Shown: piece by piece, positions 24,713 to 27,249 of the stretch
Layout of the letters: each line of letters opens with the position of its first letter
Numbering within the stretch: position 1 is the stretch's first letter
Origin: Clostridiales bacterium
GTDB lineage: Bacteria > Bacillota_A > Clostridia > Saccharofermentanales > Saccharofermentanaceae
Length of the DNA: 27,249 nucleotides
Direction: 5' to 3'
Assembly (NCBI GenBank): GCA_017537905.1
Contig: JAFYJX010000078.1
Span: 1-27,249 of the forward strand
Translations under genes and position numbers: made by a program
The notes under the pieces: model-generated
The model's database searches: none
Told to the model about the DNA's origin: nothing
Seen by the model: only the letters and a program-made list of their open reading frames with translations

Positions 24713-25601
24713 CCAAGGGCCTTTCTGCCTGAACGGCTCTCGGAACTTTTATCCAGTCATCACATCCGCAGTATTTACATGAGGATATGCGCTTTTTTCT
24801 GTCAATAAGACTGTAGATCGCATCATGAAGCTTCGCAGGATCATCAAAAGCAGGACTCATTACATCGACGGTCTCGGAAAGATCTTCCGGAACCAGGCCC
24901 AGACGGATCGCGTGAGCCTGTCTCGGGCATACATAAAGCTTACCTCTGTAAAGTGACGTGCAGAGCCTTCTCGAATAGCATCCGTCAAATCTGTGCTGAG
25001 TCTTGGATTCCTTCTCTTCACGGAGCTTCATACCGCCGAAATCCCACCAGGAATCATCTCCGACGACCTCATAAGCGATACCCTCTTTTCCGCATATCTT
25101 GGAAAACTCATCAAGCTTCGCGGAAAGCTCGCCGTAATTACTGAAAACGACCTTAAGCTTAGGCGTATTTTTCATAGCCGAAATGCACTCTTCGGACGGG
25201 ATCAGGGTTCCGTTCGTGATGATGTCCACCTCGTCAAATCTGTCAGGCTGTTCCTTTAAGTATTCCAGGACTTTGATAAGAGCCTTCTGGCATACGAAAG
25301 GCTCTCCGCCAAGAAGCTTTAATTGGGATACCCTCATTGAAGCAAAGATCCTTTTCAGGCCCGAGATTACTTCATCAGCGTCAAGATTTTCGGGATGATG
25401 GTAGTACTGCATGAGGTTCGAGCAGCTTTTGCATCTTAAAGTGCAGCACTCTGTAAGGACAACGTCCAAATGGACTATCGTGTCAGGATATTTCCTTCTT
25501 CTTGCAGAATTAAATAACCCCGACCTGACGATCAGCGGCCAGAGATGAAGCGTTCTTGCAGCTGATGCTGCAAAATGGAGTAACTTATTCTGCTTGGGCA
25601 T
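24702..25601 (-). CDS. Radical SAM protein with C-terminal Cys cluster, in a glycan cluster
   Basis: This 299-residue protein has the radical SAM signature CxxxCxxC at C53, C57 and C60 (CTLRCKSC), then LLGGEPFV (97-104) and TNGTLIP, as in TIM-barrel radical SAM enzymes. The C-terminal region has more Cys (208, 214, 225, then 275, 278, 280) with the spacing LYVCPRQ and CKYCGC, which resembles a SPASM/twitch domain holding an extra Fe-S cluster. The first 40 residues are basic and hydrophobic. No small peptide substrate gene is nearby. Its neighbours are glycosyltransferases and methyltransferases, so a sugar or lipid-linked glycan is the likely substrate, by inference. Function is not known. 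Confidence 0.88.
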   Translation of the reverse strand: MPKQNKLLHFAASAARTLHLWPLIVRSGLFNSARRRKYPDTIVHLDVVLTECCTLRCKSCSNLMQYYHHPENLDADEVISGLKRIFASMRVSQLKLLGGEPFVCQKALIKVLEYLKEQPDRFDEVDIITNGTLIPSEECISAMKNTPKLKVVFSNYGELSAKLDEFSKICGKEGIAYEVVGDDSWWDFGGMKLREEKESKTQHRFDGCYSRRLCTSLYRGKLYVCPRQAHAIRLGLVPEDLSETVDVMSPAFDDPAKLHDAIYSLIDRKKRISSCKYCGCDDWIKVPRAVQAERPLDVT

Positions 25602-25641
25602 GGCTTAATTCTACCATTCTGATATCAAAAAGAGCATATAC

Positions 25642-26427
25642 TCAGTCATTAATGCGGTTTACGAGAGACTGGTACCTTTTACGGACTTTCTCATTCCTGG
25701 ATTCGGAAATCTTCCTTCTTATCGTCGGGAAAGTCATTTTCCAGAGAACGCAGTATTTCATTCTCTCAGGCACGCTGTAATGAGAAGCGATTATGTCTCT
25801 CCTGTCCTTGTTTTTCTGCTTTAAGCCTTCCTTTGTCTCAGACAGGCCCCCTCCGATGTAATTGCAGACAACGGTATCCACATGGATATTGTTTGAAGTC
25901 TTTGCCATATCCTGTTCGAGATCGTAATCTGCCAGGATCTTATACCTGATATCGTATTTCTTCTGAGATCTTAATATCTCTCCGTTAAAGAATACCGACT
26001 GGTGACAAAGTATTGTTCTGTACATGTTAAAGCGGGTAAGAGTCAGGGGCTGCTTTTTAATAACGCCGTCTCTTACGTAATCGCCGTAGATCATGCCGTA
26101 TTCACCGTCTTTTACGGCATTTTTGACCTCTTCCAATACTGTGTTGGAAGCAAAGGTGTCACCGCAGTTCATGAAAATGAGATATCTGCCCGAAGAGTAT
26201 GAGATTGCCTGATTCATTGCATCGTAAAGGCTCTTATCGGACTCGGAATAGAGTTTTACGGATCCGTTTTCAGGGACATATTTCAATGTATCGTCCGTCG
26301 ATTTTCCGTCTTTTACGATGATCTCATAATCGTCGCATGTCTGACTCAGAGCAGACTTGATCGTAAGACCGATAAGACTGCCTGCATTTAAAGACACGAC
26401 AATAACAGAAAAGAACGGACCATTCAT
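25642..26427 (-). CDS. GT2-family glycosyltransferase (WcaE-like)
   Basis: This 261-residue transferase has FSVIVVSLNAG (6-16), IIVKDGKSTDDT (36-47) and, where many GT2 enzymes have a DxD, FMNCGDTF (85-92), the form seen in colanic-acid-type WcaE relatives. HQSVFF (near 142) and a basic C-terminal helix (FPTIRRKISESRNEKVRKRY) fit the same group. It is the first gene of the glycan cluster, has GAGAGGTG ahead of its ATG, and is followed 40 bases later by the radical SAM gene. Sugar specificity is unknown. Confidence 0.9.
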   Translation of the reverse strand: MNGPFFSVIVVSLNAGSLIGLTIKSALSQTCDDYEIIVKDGKSTDDTLKYVPENGSVKLYSESDKSLYDAMNQAISYSSGRYLIFMNCGDTFASNTVLEEVKNAVKDGEYGMIYGDYVRDGVIKKQPLTLTRFNMYRTILCHQSVFFNGEILRSQKKYDIRYKILADYDLEQDMAKTSNNIHVDTVVCNYIGGGLSETKEGLKQKNKDRRDIIASHYSVPERMKYCVLWKMTFPTIRRKISESRNEKVRKRYQSLVNRIND

Positions 26428-26448
26428 TTCAAAACACCTCTCGGTTAA

Positions 26449-26477
26449 ATGATAGTTTGGAAAGCAGATCCGCGCAA
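26449..26477 (-). promoter_or_regulatory. Promoter candidate for the glycan cluster
   Basis: Minus-strand TTGCGC (26472-26477), 17 bases, TATCAT (26449-26454), just after the nagB terminator and about 22 bases before the first GT2 start. The -35 is weak, the -10 good. Confidence 0.45.
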
Positions 26478-26480
26478 CTC

Positions 26481-26517
26481 CAAAATAAAAAAGGAGTGTC
26501 TGTAAAAGACACTCCTT
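26481..26517 (-). terminator. Intrinsic terminator of nagB
   Basis: A perfect 11-base stem (26507-26517 with 26491-26501, AAGGAGTGTCT) and 5-base loop are followed on the minus strand by TTTTTTATTTT. It separates nagB from the glycan cluster. Confidence 0.93.
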
Positions 26518-26540
26518 GAAAAAGACGGATTAACTAAGGA

Positions 26541-27249
26541 TTACTTAGCTGCAGCAACGACTGCGTCAGAAATAGCAGCCTCGTCACCGATTACAACAAC
26601 GTTCGGGTGAAGCTGGAGGATTGATGCAGGAACCCTAGGTGTAACAGGGCCGCAGAAAGCCTTCTCAACGATATCCTTCTTGCCTGCGCCTGTAGCCATA
26701 AGGATAACTGTTGTGGACTTCATGATATAGCCGATACCCATTGTATAAGCCTGTGTAGGAACAGCCTCGAGATCTCCGTTGAAGAAGAGTCTTGCGTTGT
26801 CCTGGATCGTCTGGTTCTCGAGATCGATGCACTGTGTGTTTACGCAGAAAGCATCAGCAGGCTCATTGAAGCCGATGTGTCCGTCACCGCCGATACCGAG
26901 GAGCTGGATATCAAGGTGTCCCAATGATTCGAGGATCTTATCATAGTCTGTGCAAGCCTTAACTGCATCCTGCTCAAGTCCGTCAGGTACATATGTCTTG
27001 CTCTTATCGATGTTTACGTGATCGAACAGATTTGTGTTCATGAAATATCTGTAGGACTGGTCGTGGTCACCGCCCAAGCCTCTGTACTCGTCGAGGTTAG
27101 CTGATGTGACCTTGGAGAAATCAAGGCTTCCTGCCTTGTACATGTCAACAAGATCCTTGTATGTGCCGATAGGTGTTGAACCTGTAGCAAGACCGATCTT
27201 GCAGTCGGGCTTAAGCCTGATCTGTGAAGCGATAAGCTCAGCGCATGCC
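26541..27249 (-). CDS. nagB: Glucosamine-6-phosphate deaminase (5' end cut by window)
   Basis: NagB converts glucosamine-6-phosphate to fructose-6-phosphate and ammonia, feeding amino sugars into glycolysis. The reading frame stays open to the right edge, so the start lies outside; an internal ATG at 27143 is not the real start because conserved sequence lies before it (KIGLATGSTPIGTYKDLV). Family motifs are LDEYRGL, LLGIGGDGHIGFNEP with its catalytic Asp and His, and the C-terminal GAGKKDIV. About 236 residues are visible. The gene ends in its own strong terminator, so it is a separate unit from the glycan cluster. Confidence 0.94.
   Translation of the reverse strand, partial: ACAELIASQIRLKPDCKIGLATGSTPIGTYKDLVDMYKAGSLDFSKVTSANLDEYRGLGGDHDQSYRYFMNTNLFDHVNIDKSKTYVPDGLEQDAVKACTDYDKILESLGHLDIQLLGIGGDGHIGFNEPADAFCVNTQCIDLENQTIQDNARLFFNGDLEAVPTQAYTMGIGYIMKSTTVILMATGAGKKDIVEKAFCGPVTPRVPASILQLHPNVVVIGDEAAISDAVVAAAK

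Overview
The window reads as chromosomal DNA from an anaerobic member of the Clostridia (Firmicutes). This rests on GlgC/GlgD-type ADP-glucose pyrophosphorylase, a Bacillus-type Fe-S PurF PRTase half, a stand-alone AICAR formyltransferase beside a PurO-type IMP cyclohydrolase, a four-subunit 2-oxoacid:ferredoxin oxidoreductase, SigA-like promoters and purine-rich Shine-Dalgarno sites. A more exact placement (a rumen or gut Lachnospirales/Oscillospirales/Saccharofermentans-like lineage) is a guess. All genes except one are on the minus strand, so the window is best read from high to low coordinates.

Reading that way: (1) 27249-26541, nagB, cut by the window edge and closed by a strong terminator. 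(2) 26427-20546, a compact surface-glycan cluster: a GT2 glycosyltransferase, a radical SAM protein, a second GT2, a membrane-anchored methyltransferase, an FkbM methyltransferase and a flippase, with short gaps or overlaps throughout. (3) 20446-17760, an operon for a ferredoxin-dependent 2-oxoacid oxidoreductase (ferredoxin, alpha, beta and gamma subunits), with a good promoter and a perfect terminator. (4) 17759-16807, a palindromic repeat pair and a lipoprotein of unknown function, facing the only plus-strand gene, yfcE (16267-16800). (5) 16109-14178, a cytoplasmic diguanylate cyclase with a LacI-type ligand-binding domain. (6) 13980-5644, a complete glycogen-synthesis operon glgB-glgC-glgD-glgA plus a GH13 alpha-glucan hydrolase, with a near-consensus promoter and an intrinsic terminator. 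(7) 5542-1, a CapA-like lipoprotein gene followed by de novo purine genes purE, purF, purN, purO and the AICAR formyltransferase, which runs off the left edge.

The glycogen operon makes ADP-glucose (GlgC/GlgD), polymerises it (GlgA), branches it (GlgB) and can hydrolyse alpha-glucan in the cytoplasm (GH13). Both GlgA and GlgB end in long Lys/Ala/Pro tails like those of histone H1. The purine genes cover the PRPP-amination step, one formyl transfer, AIR carboxylation and the last two steps to IMP.

The observations most worth pursuing are: a PurF whose glutaminase half has lost its nucleophile Cys and oxyanion-hole motif while its PRTase half is intact; the shared basic tails on GlgA and GlgB; a sugar-receptor-like diguanylate cyclase beside the glycogen operon; a radical SAM enzyme inside a glycan cluster; and several intergenic palindromic elements. 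No tRNA, rRNA, CRISPR array, insertion sequence or phage gene was seen, and no gene-free stretch exceeds about 260 bases.
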